DNA from: Hymenobacter artigasi
Lineage (GTDB): Bacteria > Bacteroidota > Bacteroidia > Cytophagales > Hymenobacteraceae
NCBI RefSeq assembly: GCF_012275535.1
Contig: NZ_JAAVTK010000023.1
Coordinates: 1 to 58,260 of the forward strand
Direction: 5' to 3'
Length of the DNA: 58,260 bases
The notes under the pieces are model-generated. The model was not told the origin of the DNA. It did no database searches and was given only the letters and a program-made list of their open reading frames with translations. The translations under genes were made by a program, and so were the position numbers. How positions within the stretch are numbered: the first letter of the stretch is position 1; every line of letters starts with the position of its first letter. Of this stretch, positions 25,088 to 34,412 are shown one piece after another.

Positions 25088-25189
25088 GAACGTCATACCG
25101 AGCGTAGCCGAGGTATCTCGCTCGCATCGTTGCGCCGATTGGATTACTGCTGCACGCGAGATGCCTCGGCTGCGCTCGGCATGACGTTC
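25088..25189. repeat. GTCATGC-family palindrome, copy 2, between trpE and trpG
   Basis: Arms 25088-25121 (GAACGTCATACCGAGCGTAG...) and 25156-25189, 34 bp with a few mismatches. The spacer resembles copy 1 (CTCGCATCGTT...). Two copies of one repeat in neighbouring gaps of a single operon show that the family has moved or been copied locally. Confidence 0.93.
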
Positions 25190-25204
25190 AGGCAATTACT
25201 CTAC

Positions 25205-26632
25205 TCATCGCACCTCCGCTGCCGCTTTCAGGGCGGCCCGCAGCGCACCCAGCTTGTGGTGCACCTCCTCCAGCTCCGACTGCACTTTCGATGCCGCCAC
25301 CACACCCGCGCCGGCCTGGAAATAAAGCTGATTGCCGGTACTCAGAAACGAGCGAATCATGATGGCGTGGTTGAAGCTGCCATCGAAGCCCAGGAAGCCC
25401 AGGCAGCCGCCGTAGTAGCCGCGCGCGGTCGGCTCCAGGCCGTCAATCAGCTGAATAGCCCGGAATTTGGGGGCGCCGGAAAGCGTACCGGCCGGGAAGG
25501 TATCGGCTACCACTTGCAGGGTGTCGGTATTTTCGGCCAGCTCGGCGGTGACTTTGCTCACGAGGTGGATGACGTGCGAGTAGAACTGGATTTCGCGCAG
25601 CGTGCGCACCTCTACTTTAGTGCCGTGGCGGGCGAGGTCGTTGCGGGCCAGGTCGACGAGCATGACGTGCTCAGCGTTTTCCTTGGGGTCGGCGGCCAGG
25701 CGCTGGGCGGCGGCAGCATCGGCAGCATCGTCGCCGGTGCGACGGTAGGTGCCCGCGATGGGGAACAGCGTAGCCTCGCGGCCCTGCACCAGCACCTGGG
25801 CCTCGGGCGAGGAGCCGAAGATTTTGTAGTCGCCGTAATCGAAATAAAACAGGTAAGGCGACGGGTTGATGGACCGCAGCGCCCGGTACACGTTAAACTC
25901 ATCGCCCGAAAAGCCTTGCTGAAAGCGGCGCGACAGCACAATCTGGAACACGTCGCCGCGCAGGCAGTGCGCCTGGCCCTGCGTGAGGCGGGCCAGGAAT
26001 TCGGCATCGGTCTGGTTGGTCTGCTCCTCGCCTACCGTGGCAAAATCGAACGCGGGCACGCTCGGGTGGCGCACCAGGTTTTCGAGGCGGTCGAGGCCGT
26101 CATTCGCTGCCGGGGCTTCGCCGGCTACACTGTGCTCAAACAAATGCAGCTCCTGCCGAAAGTGGTTGAAGGCAATAACGTAGCGGTACACGCCGTAGCG
26201 AATGAGCGGAATATCGCCGGCCGGCACTTTCGCCGGGTCCAGCTGCACGTCCTCAAAGCTCTGCACGGCCTCGTAGCCCATGTAGCCAAACAGGCCGGTG
26301 CTGATGAAGGGCAGCTTGGCCGACGCCGCGTCGGGCGTGCCGGCGGCGGCAAAGTCACGCAGCCGGCCCAGCGCCTCGCGCGGGTGAGCCAGGGTTTCGG
26401 TGGTTTCGGGCGCGCCGGGCAGCAGCTGGCGCAGCACCCCGCCGCGCCGCAGCTCAAACGTAGCCAGCGGCTCGCACACCAGGTAACTGAAGGCGTTTTG
26501 CTGGCCGTGGTAGTCGGCGCTCTCCAGCAGCAGGCAGTTGGCATACTGGTCGCGCAGCCGCAAAAACAGGCCCACGGGCGTCACGGTATCGGCGAGCAGG
26601 CGGCGGGAACGGGTGATGAGTTGGTAAGGCAC
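25205..26632 (-). CDS. trpE: Anthranilate synthase component I
   Basis: Makes anthranilate from chorismate with TrpG. 475 residues. The tryptophan feedback site LLESAD is at residues about 35-40, so the enzyme should be inhibited by Trp. Catalytic chorismate-binding motifs: DVFQIVLSRRF, PSPYLFYFDYGDYKIFGSSPE, PIAGTYRRTGDD, DLARNDLARHG, VVADTFPAGTLSGAPKFRA and YYGGCLGFLGFDG. First structural gene after the leader attenuator; the operon promoter lies at 26855-26862. Confidence 0.98.
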   Translation of the reverse strand: MPYQLITRSRRLLADTVTPVGLFLRLRDQYANCLLLESADYHGQQNAFSYLVCEPLATFELRRGGVLRQLLPGAPETTETLAHPREALGRLRDFAAAGTPDAASAKLPFISTGLFGYMGYEAVQSFEDVQLDPAKVPAGDIPLIRYGVYRYVIAFNHFRQELHLFEHSVAGEAPAANDGLDRLENLVRHPSVPAFDFATVGEEQTNQTDAEFLARLTQGQAHCLRGDVFQIVLSRRFQQGFSGDEFNVYRALRSINPSPYLFYFDYGDYKIFGSSPEAQVLVQGREATLFPIAGTYRRTGDDAADAAAAQRLAADPKENAEHVMLVDLARNDLARHGTKVEVRTLREIQFYSHVIHLVSKVTAELAENTDTLQVVADTFPAGTLSGAPKFRAIQLIDGLEPTARGYYGGCLGFLGFDGSFNHAIMIRSFLSTGNQLYFQAGAGVVAASKVQSELEEVHHKLGALRAALKAAAEVR

Positions 26633-26689
26633 GGGGTTGAAAAGGGAGCAAATGAGGCGGATGGGTTGCCTCGGAGAGAAATAGAAACG

Positions 26690-26719
26690 AAAAAAGCCCG
26701 GCTGTGGGCCGGGCTTTTT
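26690..26719 (-). terminator. trp leader attenuator hairpin
   Basis: On the minus strand AAGCCCGGC and GCCGGGCTT pair across a short loop and are followed by six T residues, 58 bases before trpE. This is the terminator arm of the trp attenuator. Upstream, GGCAG...TCCGA pairs with TCGGA...CTGCC (26790-26761) as a pause/anti-antiterminator hairpin, overlapping the end of the Trp codon run. A competing pairing of CCGG...CTGTG (in the second strand) with CACAGCCGG (in the terminator) could form the antiterminator. Confidence 0.85.
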
Positions 26720-26749
26720 GTGACTAATAGCAAAATCAGGATGACTTCA

Positions 26750-26824
26750 CTAGGCGCACAGGCAGGCCGGTCCGATGTTTCGGAGCTGCCACCACCAAGC
26801 CTGGGAAGTACGATGTGAGTTCAT
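26750..26824 (-). CDS. trpL: trp operon leader peptide, three consecutive Trp codons
   Basis: A 24-codon open frame, ATG 26824 to TAG 26750, with the core SQAWWWQL: codons 10-12 are all TGG. It lies about 25 bases below the promoter and 31 bases above the attenuator terminator. When charged tRNA-Trp is scarce the ribosome should stall at these codons, free the antiterminator and allow transcription of trpE onward. The placement of Trp codons, hairpin and terminator matches ribosome-mediated attenuation; the antiterminator is inferred. Confidence 0.9.
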   Translation of the reverse strand: MNSHRTSQAWWWQLRNIGPACLCA

Positions 26825-26854
26825 GTTGAGCAAGCGCTTTTCTGAAACGCGACG

Positions 26855-26862
26855 CAAAGATA
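26855..26862 (-). promoter_or_regulatory. trp operon promoter, -7 box
   Basis: TATCTTTG on the minus strand is an exact TAnnTTTG, with a TTG about 23 bases upstream as a possible -33. Transcription would start near 26849, giving a short leader before trpL. Confidence 0.8.
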
Positions 26863-26982
26863 AGGCTGCATTTTTAAAATTCCGGCAACCGCAGACAAAA
26901 AACTATACGAGCCTGTCAACTAGTGGTTGCAAACGCCACCAATTTCACAACCACCCCAACCATCATGGGTTCCCCCATATGA

Positions 26983-28206
26983 CTATTTATGCGGCACAGA
27001 GTCCCTGGTTTTCACCGCCGAACCAAATAGAAACCGGTAAGCGGCCGGAAACTCCCGCCGCCAGAACCATTCGCGGTGCTGGCCATCGGCCGGGGCCGAA
27101 AACGCCAGGTTGGCCGCCGGCACGCCCTCAGCCCGCAGCTCATCGCGCCACTGGGCCATGAGGGGCAGCATGGTTTCCGATTCTTTGGGACCGCACACAA
27201 AATAAAAACGCGCCGTACGGGCCGCCGGGTGGGTTTTGGCATAGGCCCGCAGCGAGTCGTTGCACACCCAGAAGGCGGGCGAGAACGCCCCAACCTCGCC
27301 AAAAACCTTCGGGTATTTCAGCGCGGCATATACCGAAATCAGGCCGCCCAGGCTGGAGCCGGCGATGCCCGTGTGCGCCGCCTCGGGCCGGGTGCGGTAG
27401 TGTGCGTCGATATAGGGCTTGAGGGTGAGGGCCAGAAAATCGACGTAGGCCCCGCCCTGACCGCCCGCGTGGGGCTGGTCTTTGAGCGCGGCGCTGGGCC
27501 ACGGAATGTACTCGTCGGACCGGAACTGGTCGCCGTTGTCCACGGCCACTACGATGCCGCCGGTAGCATCCTGGCCGGTTTGGCGCAGCTTATCGAGGGT
27601 TTCATCAACGCCCCACTCGCCGCCGAAGCTCGTGGCGTCGTCGAACACGTTCTGGCCATCGTGCAGGTAGAGCACGGGGTAGCGCCGGGCGGGGTTGGCC
27701 GCATAGTCGGCGGGCAGGTACAGCCAGACGCGCCGCTGCCGGCCCAGCTGCGGCATGGCAAACGAGGCGGACAGCAGGCGCACCTGCGGCGTGGCGGTGT
27801 GCTTTTTGGGCGCGGCCGCCGCGCCGCCCTGGTCGTCCCAGGCCAGCACCTGGCTGGCGATTTCGCGGGCAGTGGTCAGGTCGGCTTTGCGGTTGGCAAT
27901 CTGCTGGTTCTTGCCGTCTACTTCCACCGTTGGCCAGCTGCCACGGGTAAACTTGTACTCGATGCTGCCCAGGCTGGGCGGCAGGCTGATTTGGTAGGTG
28001 CCGTCGGCCTGCCTCTGCAGGGCATAGCGGGGGCTGCGGGGGTTCCAGCTATTGAAGGAGCCCGCCACGAAGAGGGAATCCCGGGCCGGCGTGGTAGCTG
28101 GCACCTGGGTTATTTTCAGGATAACCTGGGCGCTGGCAGCTCCCCACGCCAAAGCCAGAACACTGGCCAGCAGCGCCGTGCGTTTCAGCAGCAATCGTTG
28201 GCTCAT
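26983..28206 (-). CDS. Secreted esterase (putative esterase/enterochelin esterase-like) with N-terminal carbohydrate-binding-like domain
   Basis: A 407-residue exported enzyme. Signal peptide to about residue 26, then an E-set/CBM20- or CBM48-like domain (DSLFVAGSFNSWNP...YKFTRGSWPTVEVDG), then an esterase-D-type alpha/beta hydrolase: LYLPADYAANPARRYPVLYLHDGQNVFDD, nucleophile GIAGSSLGGL, and a C-terminal His in DGQHREWFW. Such enzymes deacylate polysaccharide or siderophore esters. The stop lies about 120 bases before the trp promoter with no clear terminator, so read-through into trp is possible. Confidence 0.85.
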   Translation of the reverse strand: MSQRLLLKRTALLASVLALAWGAASAQVILKITQVPATTPARDSLFVAGSFNSWNPRSPRYALQRQADGTYQISLPPSLGSIEYKFTRGSWPTVEVDGKNQQIANRKADLTTAREIASQVLAWDDQGGAAAAPKKHTATPQVRLLSASFAMPQLGRQRRVWLYLPADYAANPARRYPVLYLHDGQNVFDDATSFGGEWGVDETLDKLRQTGQDATGGIVVAVDNGDQFRSDEYIPWPSAALKDQPHAGGQGGAYVDFLALTLKPYIDAHYRTRPEAAHTGIAGSSLGGLISVYAALKYPKVFGEVGAFSPAFWVCNDSLRAYAKTHPAARTARFYFVCGPKESETMLPLMAQWRDELRAEGVPAANLAFSAPADGQHREWFWRREFPAAYRFLFGSAVKTRDSVPHK

Positions 28207-28209
28207 CAG

Positions 28210-28899
28210 CTATCGGATGGTTTCGCCGCTGCCGGCGCCGCGTTCAGACGAATCCGTTTTGCGCAACGTGTACACGGCCCGCACCGAATCGACGCCCGGC
28301 AGGCCGTTGGCCTGGAAGTCGAGCAGCGCGCCCTTCTTCTGCGGGCCTTTCACGAAATGCCGGTATTCTTCGGCCGATTCGCGCACGACGTACAACACGC
28401 CCGGCGACGGCACTTTCAGGCGGGAGAAGAAGCTGCGGCCATCGCCGGCGGGGCGGCGCGTGGTTTCGGCCACGGCGCTGGTGCCCAGCAGCCGGAATTT
28501 GGCCACATCGCTCCCCGGCAGGGTCAGGTTGCCCAGGCCATCCACAAATATTTCGCGGCGAGCCATAAGGTGCTCCAAGTCCAGCGTTTTGAGCAGGCCC
28601 AGGTTTTCCTCGGACAGGATAAGCTGCTGCACCGATTTGCCGGGGGCCGGCTCTTCGTAATACACCAGCACCGGCTTCTTGAGCTTCAGCTTGCTCACTA
28701 CCATGGGCGTCGGCGCGTCGTCGGTATCGCTGGCACGCTGGGTGGTAATGGGCGTGTACACCGGTGGCGGCTTCACCACTCCACGGGCACCGGGCGCGGG
28801 CTTGGGGGCCGGCTTGCGCGAGCCAGGCCGGGACTGGGCCATAGCGCCGGTTACGGTACCGGCCAGCAACAACGCGAGTAATGGTAGGTGCTTTTTCAT
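28210..28899 (-). CDS. Secreted protein of unknown function
   Basis: A 229-residue protein with a signal peptide (MKKHLPLLALLLAGTVTGAMAQ) and a Pro/Lys-rich linker, followed by a globular region of about 150 residues without motifs I recognise. It ends 3 bases before the esterase gene, so the two are cotranscribed and probably work together at the cell surface or in the periplasm. Confidence 0.75.
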   Translation of the reverse strand: MKKHLPLLALLLAGTVTGAMAQSRPGSRKPAPKPAPGARGVVKPPPVYTPITTQRASDTDDAPTPMVVSKLKLKKPVLVYYEEPAPGKSVQQLILSEENLGLLKTLDLEHLMARREIFVDGLGNLTLPGSDVAKFRLLGTSAVAETTRRPAGDGRSFFSRLKVPSPGVLYVVRESAEEYRHFVKGPQKKGALLDFQANGLPGVDSVRAVYTLRKTDSSERGAGSGETIR

Positions 28900-29263
28900 T
28901 TTCTAAGGAAAAGCCAAAATTAGCTAGGAGAATATGGCCCGGCAAGGCAATTACTGCGCCAATTAACGAACAACAGTACCATTATCAGCCGGGCCATACG
29001 GAAATATGGTAAGGGCAAAGGTGGTTAATCCGGGATTGCCAACCGTGCGGCGAGCCTTCGGGCACTTGCCCAGCCGCTGGTTTTTCGCCCGCGACAGCCC
29101 AGGACAAAGGAAAGCACCCGGCACCCCAAAAACGCACCTAATGAGTAGCTACACACCCCCGATGAGTAGACACACACCCAAAAAATACGGCCCTTTTAAA
29201 CTTATTTTTTGCTGAAAAATCTTAAAAAAAGCCTCATTCCAACGCGTTATGCGCACCATATCC

Positions 29264-29273
29264 GAATCGTTTG
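29264..29273. promoter_or_regulatory. LacI-type operator-like motif upstream of susC, distal
   Basis: GAATCGTTTG followed by CATT; nine of ten bases agree with CAAwCGwTTG. It lies 272 bases before the susC start codon. Low confidence alone. Confidence 0.3.
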
Positions 29274-29405
29274 CATTGCGCACCCGGTTGAGAGGCATGC
29301 CACCACGCTAGTTAAAGGATTGCTAAACAGTGCATAGCTCATAAAATTAATATGATTTTTAAACTACTTCCTACTTAAATATCGGCAAAAAATCCCCGAA
29401 TTTGA

Positions 29406-29420
29406 GCAAACGTTTTTTCG
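29406..29420. promoter_or_regulatory. LacI-type operator-like motif upstream of susC, proximal
   Basis: GCAAACGTTTTTTCG resembles the site before the GH13 gene (minus strand GGCAAACGTTTTCGC, 41007-40993). Both genes belong to the same utilisation locus, so a shared LacI-family regulator is likely, though none is encoded here. Confidence 0.5.
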
Positions 29421-29472
29421 GTTTTCGGAAGCGCTGGAATTTTTCAAAAAATGCCTTTAAACCTTCTGTAAC

Positions 29473-29492
29473 GCAAGTTTTTGGTAACTTGC
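29473..29492. promoter_or_regulatory. Palindrome overlapping the probable susC promoter
   Basis: GCAAGTT-TTTGGT-AACTTGC is a perfect 7-bp inverted repeat. Its right half overlaps TAACTTGC (29485-29492), a near match to TAnnTTTG, so it could be a regulator site or a hairpin at the promoter. The transcription start would be near 29499. Confidence 0.5.
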
Positions 29493-29544
29493 AGCCCCAA
29501 TCTTTTAAAAATTTCCCACCACCAACACATTTAAGAAGTTTCCC

Positions 29545-32500
29545 ATGAGACAACCTTATTTAGCGAAGCTCCTGTTTCTGCTATTATTAGCAGGATTTGG
29601 CTTCCTCCCCTCGACTGCATTTGCTCAGTCGACCGGTTCGGTCAGCGGCCGGGTCACCGATAGCAAAAACGAAGGCATTCCCGGCGCTACGGTCCTCATC
29701 GAGGGCACTTCGCTGGGCAGCTCTTCGAACGTAGACGGCACCTTCAGCATCCAGAGCGTGCCCGCCGGACCACACACAGTCGTGATTTCGTTTGTGGGCT
29801 ACAACCCCGTTCGCCGTCCCGTGACGGTAGTAGCCGGCCAAAACGCCGAAGTATCGGCCGGCCTGAGCGAGAATACGACCCAGCTGGCCGAGGCCGTGGT
29901 AGTAGGCTACGGCACCCAGCGCCGCCAGGACGTAACCGGGGCTGTGGCCACGGTTGATGCCAAGCAGTTTGTGCAGGGCCAGGTAACCAGCCCCGAGCAG
30001 CTCATCCAGGGCAAAGTGGCCGGTGTGAGCATCACCTCGGCGGGCGGTGCCCCAGGCGCAGCCTCCACCATCCGCATTCGCGGCAACTCCTCGCTCAACG
30101 CCAACAGCGACCCGCTGTACGTAATCGACGGTGTGCCGGTGGATAAAAACGGCATCGACGGCGCTTCCAACCCGCTCTCGCTGATTAACCCCAGCGACAT
30201 TGCCACTTTCACCATTCTGAAAGATGCTTCGGCCACCGCCATCTACGGTAACCGTGCCTCGGGCGGCGTAATTCTCATCACCACCAAGAAGGGCCTGCAA
30301 GGCGAAAAGCTGCGCGTGGAGCTGAACTCGCAGACGGGCATCTCCACGGTAGCCCGCCAGTACAAGACGCTGAGTGCCGGCGAATTCAGTGATTTGGTTC
30401 GGGCCAATGGCTCGCCTTCGCAGATTGGTTTCTTGGGCACGGCCAGCACCAACTGGCAGAACGAGATTTTCCGCAACGGTACCACTTTCGACAATACGGT
30501 GAGCCTGATTGGCAGCGTGGCCAAAGTGCCCTTCCGGGTGTCGTACGGCAACCTGAACCAGGAAGGTATCGTCATCACCAACAAGCTGCAGCGTAACTCC
30601 GGCTCGGTGAGCCTGAGCCCGACCCTGCTCAACGACCACCTGCGCATCGACATCAACGCCAAAGGCAGCGTGGTGGATAACCGCTTTGCCGACTACGGCA
30701 CGGTGGCCGGAGCCGCGCTCTACGACCCTACCCAGCCGGTAACGTCGGGCGAGTCGCGCTTTTCGCGCTACGGTGGTTACTTCCAGTACCTGAACGCCGG
30801 CACCGGCGGGCCATTGGGCAACGCTCCCGGCAACCCGGTAGCCTCGCTCAACAACACCCGCGACATCAGCAAGGTGAAGCGCCTGATTGGCAACGTGCAG
30901 CTGGACTACAAAGTGCACGGCATCGAAGGCCTGCGCGCCAACCTGAACCTGGGCCTGGACGTGTCGCGTAGCACGGGCTACAAAGACATTGCCCCGACCG
31001 ACTTCGGCAACTACAACACCAAATCGGCGGTGCCCGGCCTCAACGGCTCTTATAAGCAGTATGCTAAAGACAAGGACATGCGCCTGCTGGAAGCCTACCT
31101 GGCCTACGCCAAGCAGGTGGGTGGCACCAAGTTCGACGTGCAGGCGGGCTATGCCTACCAGGATTTCACGTTCCAGGGCCCAAACTTCCTGACTTACCGC
31201 TCGGACCGCAACACCCTCGTCAACCCCGACGAGGCGCTGACCAACCCCAACTACTACGGTAAGCTGGTGATGCTCTCGTACTTCGGCCGGGCTACGGCCA
31301 ACGTAAAAGACAAGTATCTGCTGACTGCTACTTTGCGGAACGACAACACGTCGCGCTTCCGCGATGGCTACCGTAGCGGCTGGTTTCCGGCCCTGGGCCT
31401 GGCCTGGCGCATTAAGAACGAAGATTTCCTGAAGGACAACAACACGTTCTCGGAGCTGAAGCTGCGTGCCGGCTACGGCCGCACGGGCCAGCAGGACCTG
31501 GGCAACTCGGACAACCCCCGCTACTACGACACGCAGCCGCGCTACGTGCTGGGCTCTTCGGGCTCGCAGTACCTGTTCGGCAATGGCGCTACTGGCTTTA
31601 TTGCTGGCCCGCAAGGCTACAACAGCGTTCTGACCTGGGAAACCACCAACACCTACAACGCCGGCCTGGACCTGGGCTTCCTCGACAACCGCCTCACCGC
31701 GACCATCGACGTGTACCAGCGGACGGCCACTGACCTGCTGGCGACCGTGAACCTACCCGCCGGCTCGAACCTCACCGACCGTCTCGACGCCAACATTGGC
31801 TCGCTGCGCAACCGCGGCATCGAGCTGGGCCTGAACTACGGCGTACTGCGCACGCAGGACCTGAACTGGGATGTGAACCTGAACGGTGCTTACAATGTTA
31901 ACAAAATCACCGACCTGGGCCGTCAGCTGCCCGGGTTCGCCGGCTACAAAACCGGTGATATTGGTGGGGGTACTGGTTTCACCGGTCAAATCAACGCAGT
32001 GGGTCAGCCAAGCAATGCTTTCTACGTGTACCAGCAAGTGTACGGCCCCGATGGCCGTCCGGTGCAGGGCGTGTACGTGGACCGCAATGGCAACGGCAGC
32101 ACCATCGACGATTACTACTATTACAAGCAGCCCGCGCCGCTCGTCACGCTGGGCTTCAGCTCGAACGTAACCTACAAAAAGCTGGTGCTAGCCTTCACGC
32201 TGCGCAGCAACCTGGGCAACTACGTATACAATGGCAACGCTGCCACGCTGGCTAACTACTCCAACGCCAAGTCGTCGTTCAACTACCTGAGCAACATCAA
32301 CCCCGACGTGCGCAACACGGGCTTCGGCAGCCAGCAGGTTTTCTCGGATTACTACATCGAGAACGCCTCTTTCCTGCGGTGCCAGAACATTTCGCTGGGC
32401 TACAATGTAGGCAAGGTGCTCGGCGCTTCCAGCCTGCGCATCACCGGCAACGTACAGAATGCTTTCCTCATCACCAAGTACACCGGTGTTGACCCCGAAA

Positions 32501-32574
32501 TTTCCAACGGCATCGATAGAAACTTCTATCCTACTGCCCGTACTTACACGCTCGGCCTGGCTCTCGGCTTTTAA
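29545..32574 (+). CDS. SusC/RagA-family TonB-dependent outer-membrane transporter
   Basis: A 1009-residue outer-membrane importer working with the SusD lipoprotein encoded next. Signal peptide to about residue 27, then a carboxypeptidase-like regulatory domain (GSVSGRVTDSKNEGIPGATVLIEG), the SusC-specific region VVVGYGTQRRQDVTGAV, the TonB plug (IRIRGNSSLNANSDPLYVIDGVPV, ILKDASATAIYGNRASGGVILITTKKG) and a beta barrel ending YTLGLALGF. It imports oligosaccharides by TonB energy. Neighbouring GH13 amylase and SusE suggest an alpha-glucan substrate. Confidence 0.96.
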   Translation: MRQPYLAKLLFLLLLAGFGFLPSTAFAQSTGSVSGRVTDSKNEGIPGATVLIEGTSLGSSSNVDGTFSIQSVPAGPHTVVISFVGYNPVRRPVTVVAGQNAEVSAGLSENTTQLAEAVVVGYGTQRRQDVTGAVATVDAKQFVQGQVTSPEQLIQGKVAGVSITSAGGAPGAASTIRIRGNSSLNANSDPLYVIDGVPVDKNGIDGASNPLSLINPSDIATFTILKDASATAIYGNRASGGVILITTKKGLQGEKLRVELNSQTGISTVARQYKTLSAGEFSDLVRANGSPSQIGFLGTASTNWQNEIFRNGTTFDNTVSLIGSVAKVPFRVSYGNLNQEGIVITNKLQRNSGSVSLSPTLLNDHLRIDINAKGSVVDNRFADYGTVAGAALYDPTQPVTSGESRFSRYGGYFQYLNAGTGGPLGNAPGNPVASLNNTRDISKVKRLIGNVQLDYKVHGIEGLRANLNLGLDVSRSTGYKDIAPTDFGNYNTKSAVPGLNGSYKQYAKDKDMRLLEAYLAYAKQVGGTKFDVQAGYAYQDFTFQGPNFLTYRSDRNTLVNPDEALTNPNYYGKLVMLSYFGRATANVKDKYLLTATLRNDNTSRFRDGYRSGWFPALGLAWRIKNEDFLKDNNTFSELKLRAGYGRTGQQDLGNSDNPRYYDTQPRYVLGSSGSQYLFGNGATGFIAGPQGYNSVLTWETTNTYNAGLDLGFLDNRLTATIDVYQRTATDLLATVNLPAGSNLTDRLDANIGSLRNRGIELGLNYGVLRTQDLNWDVNLNGAYNVNKITDLGRQLPGFAGYKTGDIGGGTGFTGQINAVGQPSNAFYVYQQVYGPDGRPVQGVYVDRNGNGSTIDDYYYYKQPAPLVTLGFSSNVTYKKLVLAFTLRSNLGNYVYNGNAATLANYSNAKSSFNYLSNINPDVRNTGFGSQQVFSDYYIENASFLRCQNISLGYNVGKVLGASSLRITGNVQNAFLITKYTGVDPEISNGIDRNFYPTARTYTLGLALGF

Positions 32575-32586
32575 TTCCCACCACTC

Positions 32587-34242
32587 ATGAAGAACGTTTT
32601 ATTTCGGGGGTTAATCACCCTCAGCATGGGCACGGCCCTGACCGGCTTGAGTACCTCATGCACCAAAGACCTCGACCAGACGCCGAAGTATGAGCTCACG
32701 CCCGACAAGGTGTACGTGGACCTGGCCGGCTATAAGAAGGTGCTGGGCAAGCTTTACGGCGGCTTTGCCCTCACCAGCATTAACGGGGCCAACGGGGCCA
32801 GCGACCTGACCGCCATCGACGGCGGCACGGGTGACTACCTGCGCCAGCTGTGGAGCGCGCAGGAGCTGACCACCGACGAAGCCGTGGTAGCCTGGCCCGA
32901 CCCGGGTATTCAGGACTGGCACAAAATGAACTGGGATGCCAACAATCCCCTGATTGGCGGCATCTACAACCGGGCTTATTACGAAATTGGTATATGCAAC
33001 GAGTTCATCCGCGAATCGACGGATGACAAGCTCAGCAGCCGCCTGACTGGTGCCGATGTGGACCAGGGCAAGTCGTTCCGCGCCGAAGCCCGCTTTCTGC
33101 GTGCCGTGTCGTACATGCACGTGGTGGACCTGTTTGGCGGTGGCCCCTTCGTGACCGAAACCGACCTGGTAGGTGCCGCTATCCCCGTGTACAACACGCG
33201 CCAGCAGCTCTACAGCTACGTGGAGAGCGAGCTGCTAGCCCTCACCACGGCCCTGCCCGAGTACCGCTCGGAGTATGGCCGCGTAGACCGCAATGCCGCC
33301 AAAGGCATGCTGGCCCGTCTGTATCTCAACGCCGAGGTTTACAATGGCACGCCCAAGTATGCCGAGGCCGCCAAGCTGGCCAAGGAAGTAATCGACGCCA
33401 GGAAATACACCCTGACCAACGGCACGGCCGGCACGGCTGCCTCGTCGGCCTACGGCCTGAACTTCCTGGCCGACAACAACACCAACGCCGCTTCGAGCGA
33501 GCTCATCTGGCCGGTGCTGTTTGATGTGACCCGGACGCAGACCTACGGCGGCACCACCTTCCTGGTGAACGGCTCGACCAGCGGCTCCAGCGCCAACTGG
33601 CAGGCCTACGTAGGCGAAAGCACCGGTTGGGGCGGCCTGCGCACCACCAGCGCCCTGTTCAACAAGTTTTTCCTGCAGGGTGGCGACACCACGGTTGACC
33701 GTCGGGGCCGTTTCTGGCAGGCTGGCCAAACCAAAGAGATTAACGACCTGAGCCAGTTTACGCAGGGCCTGGGCGTGACCAAGTACCGCAACGTAACGTC
33801 GGCTGGCGTGGGCGTGGGTGGCACGCTCAACTTCTCGGGTGTTGACTTCCCCATGCTGCGCGTGTCGGACATGATGCTCATTTACGCCGAAGCTGCTACC
33901 CGTGGCGCGGCCGACCGTGCCACGGCCCTCACCTACGTGAACCAGATTCGCCGCCGCGCTTTCGGCTTCGACATCAGCTCGGCCAGTGCCCGCGCCGATG
34001 TCTCGGATGCGCAGATGACGTCGCAATTCATCCTCGACGAGCGTGCTCGTGAGCTGCATTGGGAAGGCCTGCGCCGCTCCGACCTCATCCGCTTCGGCCA
34101 GTTCACCGAGAGCACCTACCTGTGGCCCTGGAAGGGCGGAGTGGCCGCCGGCCGCACCGTCGACAACAAGTACAAGCTGTTTCCGATTCCGTTGTCCGAC
34201 CTCACGGCCAACCCCAACCTGAAGCAAAATACCGGTTACTAA
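32587..34242 (+). CDS. SusD/RagB-family nutrient-binding lipoprotein
   Basis: 551 residues. Lipobox STSC (MKNVLFRG...TGLSTSCTKDLDQTP), then the SusD fold of TPR-like helices (FRAEARFLRAVSYMHVVDLFGGGPFVTE, ARLYLNAEVYNGTPKYAEAAKLAKEVIDA) and the C-terminal motif DERARELHWEGLRRSDLIRFG, ending with KLFPIPLSDLTANPNLKQNTGY. It sits on the cell surface as the lid of the SusC channel. 12 bases separate it from susC, so it is cotranscribed. Confidence 0.96.
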   Translation: MKNVLFRGLITLSMGTALTGLSTSCTKDLDQTPKYELTPDKVYVDLAGYKKVLGKLYGGFALTSINGANGASDLTAIDGGTGDYLRQLWSAQELTTDEAVVAWPDPGIQDWHKMNWDANNPLIGGIYNRAYYEIGICNEFIRESTDDKLSSRLTGADVDQGKSFRAEARFLRAVSYMHVVDLFGGGPFVTETDLVGAAIPVYNTRQQLYSYVESELLALTTALPEYRSEYGRVDRNAAKGMLARLYLNAEVYNGTPKYAEAAKLAKEVIDARKYTLTNGTAGTAASSAYGLNFLADNNTNAASSELIWPVLFDVTRTQTYGGTTFLVNGSTSGSSANWQAYVGESTGWGGLRTTSALFNKFFLQGGDTTVDRRGRFWQAGQTKEINDLSQFTQGLGVTKYRNVTSAGVGVGGTLNFSGVDFPMLRVSDMMLIYAEAATRGAADRATALTYVNQIRRRAFGFDISSASARADVSDAQMTSQFILDERARELHWEGLRRSDLIRFGQFTESTYLWPWKGGVAAGRTVDNKYKLFPIPLSDLTANPNLKQNTGY

Positions 34243-34249
34243 GCGCAGT

Positions 34250-34284
34250 CCAACGCGGTGCTTCGTATCCCGACACCGCGTTGG
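34250..34284 (+). other. Hairpin between susD and susE
   Basis: Perfect 11-bp stem CCAACGCGGTG/CACCGCGTTGG with a 13-base loop, 8 bases after the susD stop. There is no T-tract, so it may stabilise or partly end the susCD message rather than be a full terminator. Confidence 0.65.
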
Positions 34285-34412
34285 CTCTGTGCTGGCTATT
34301 CCGGAGAAAGGGCGGTAATCTGCCCGTATACCGGGTGGCTGGTGCCAACCTTTATACCAGTTGAATTATTGAGAGGATACATCCTCTGTCACTTTTCAGT
34401 CTAACATTTTCC

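Larger units (their letters stand above)
28900..29544. other. Long regulatory region upstream of susC
   Basis: 645 bases without a gene. 28932-28998 holds an ATGGCCCGGC/GCCGGGCCAT inverted repeat. Around 29140-29185 a roughly 20-base unit (ATGAGTAG...ACACACCC) is repeated twice. Two LacI-like motifs (29264-29273, 29406-29420), a small GCAAGTT/AACTTGC palindrome (29473-29492) and a probable promoter precede susC. From about 29210 the sequence turns AT-rich, as expected for a regulatory region. Confidence 0.6.

Noticed and set aside
24407..26818. Plus-strand open frame of about 800 codons opposite trpE and trpG
   Set aside because: Antisense shadow of two conserved enzymes and a repeat; it has no domain signature.
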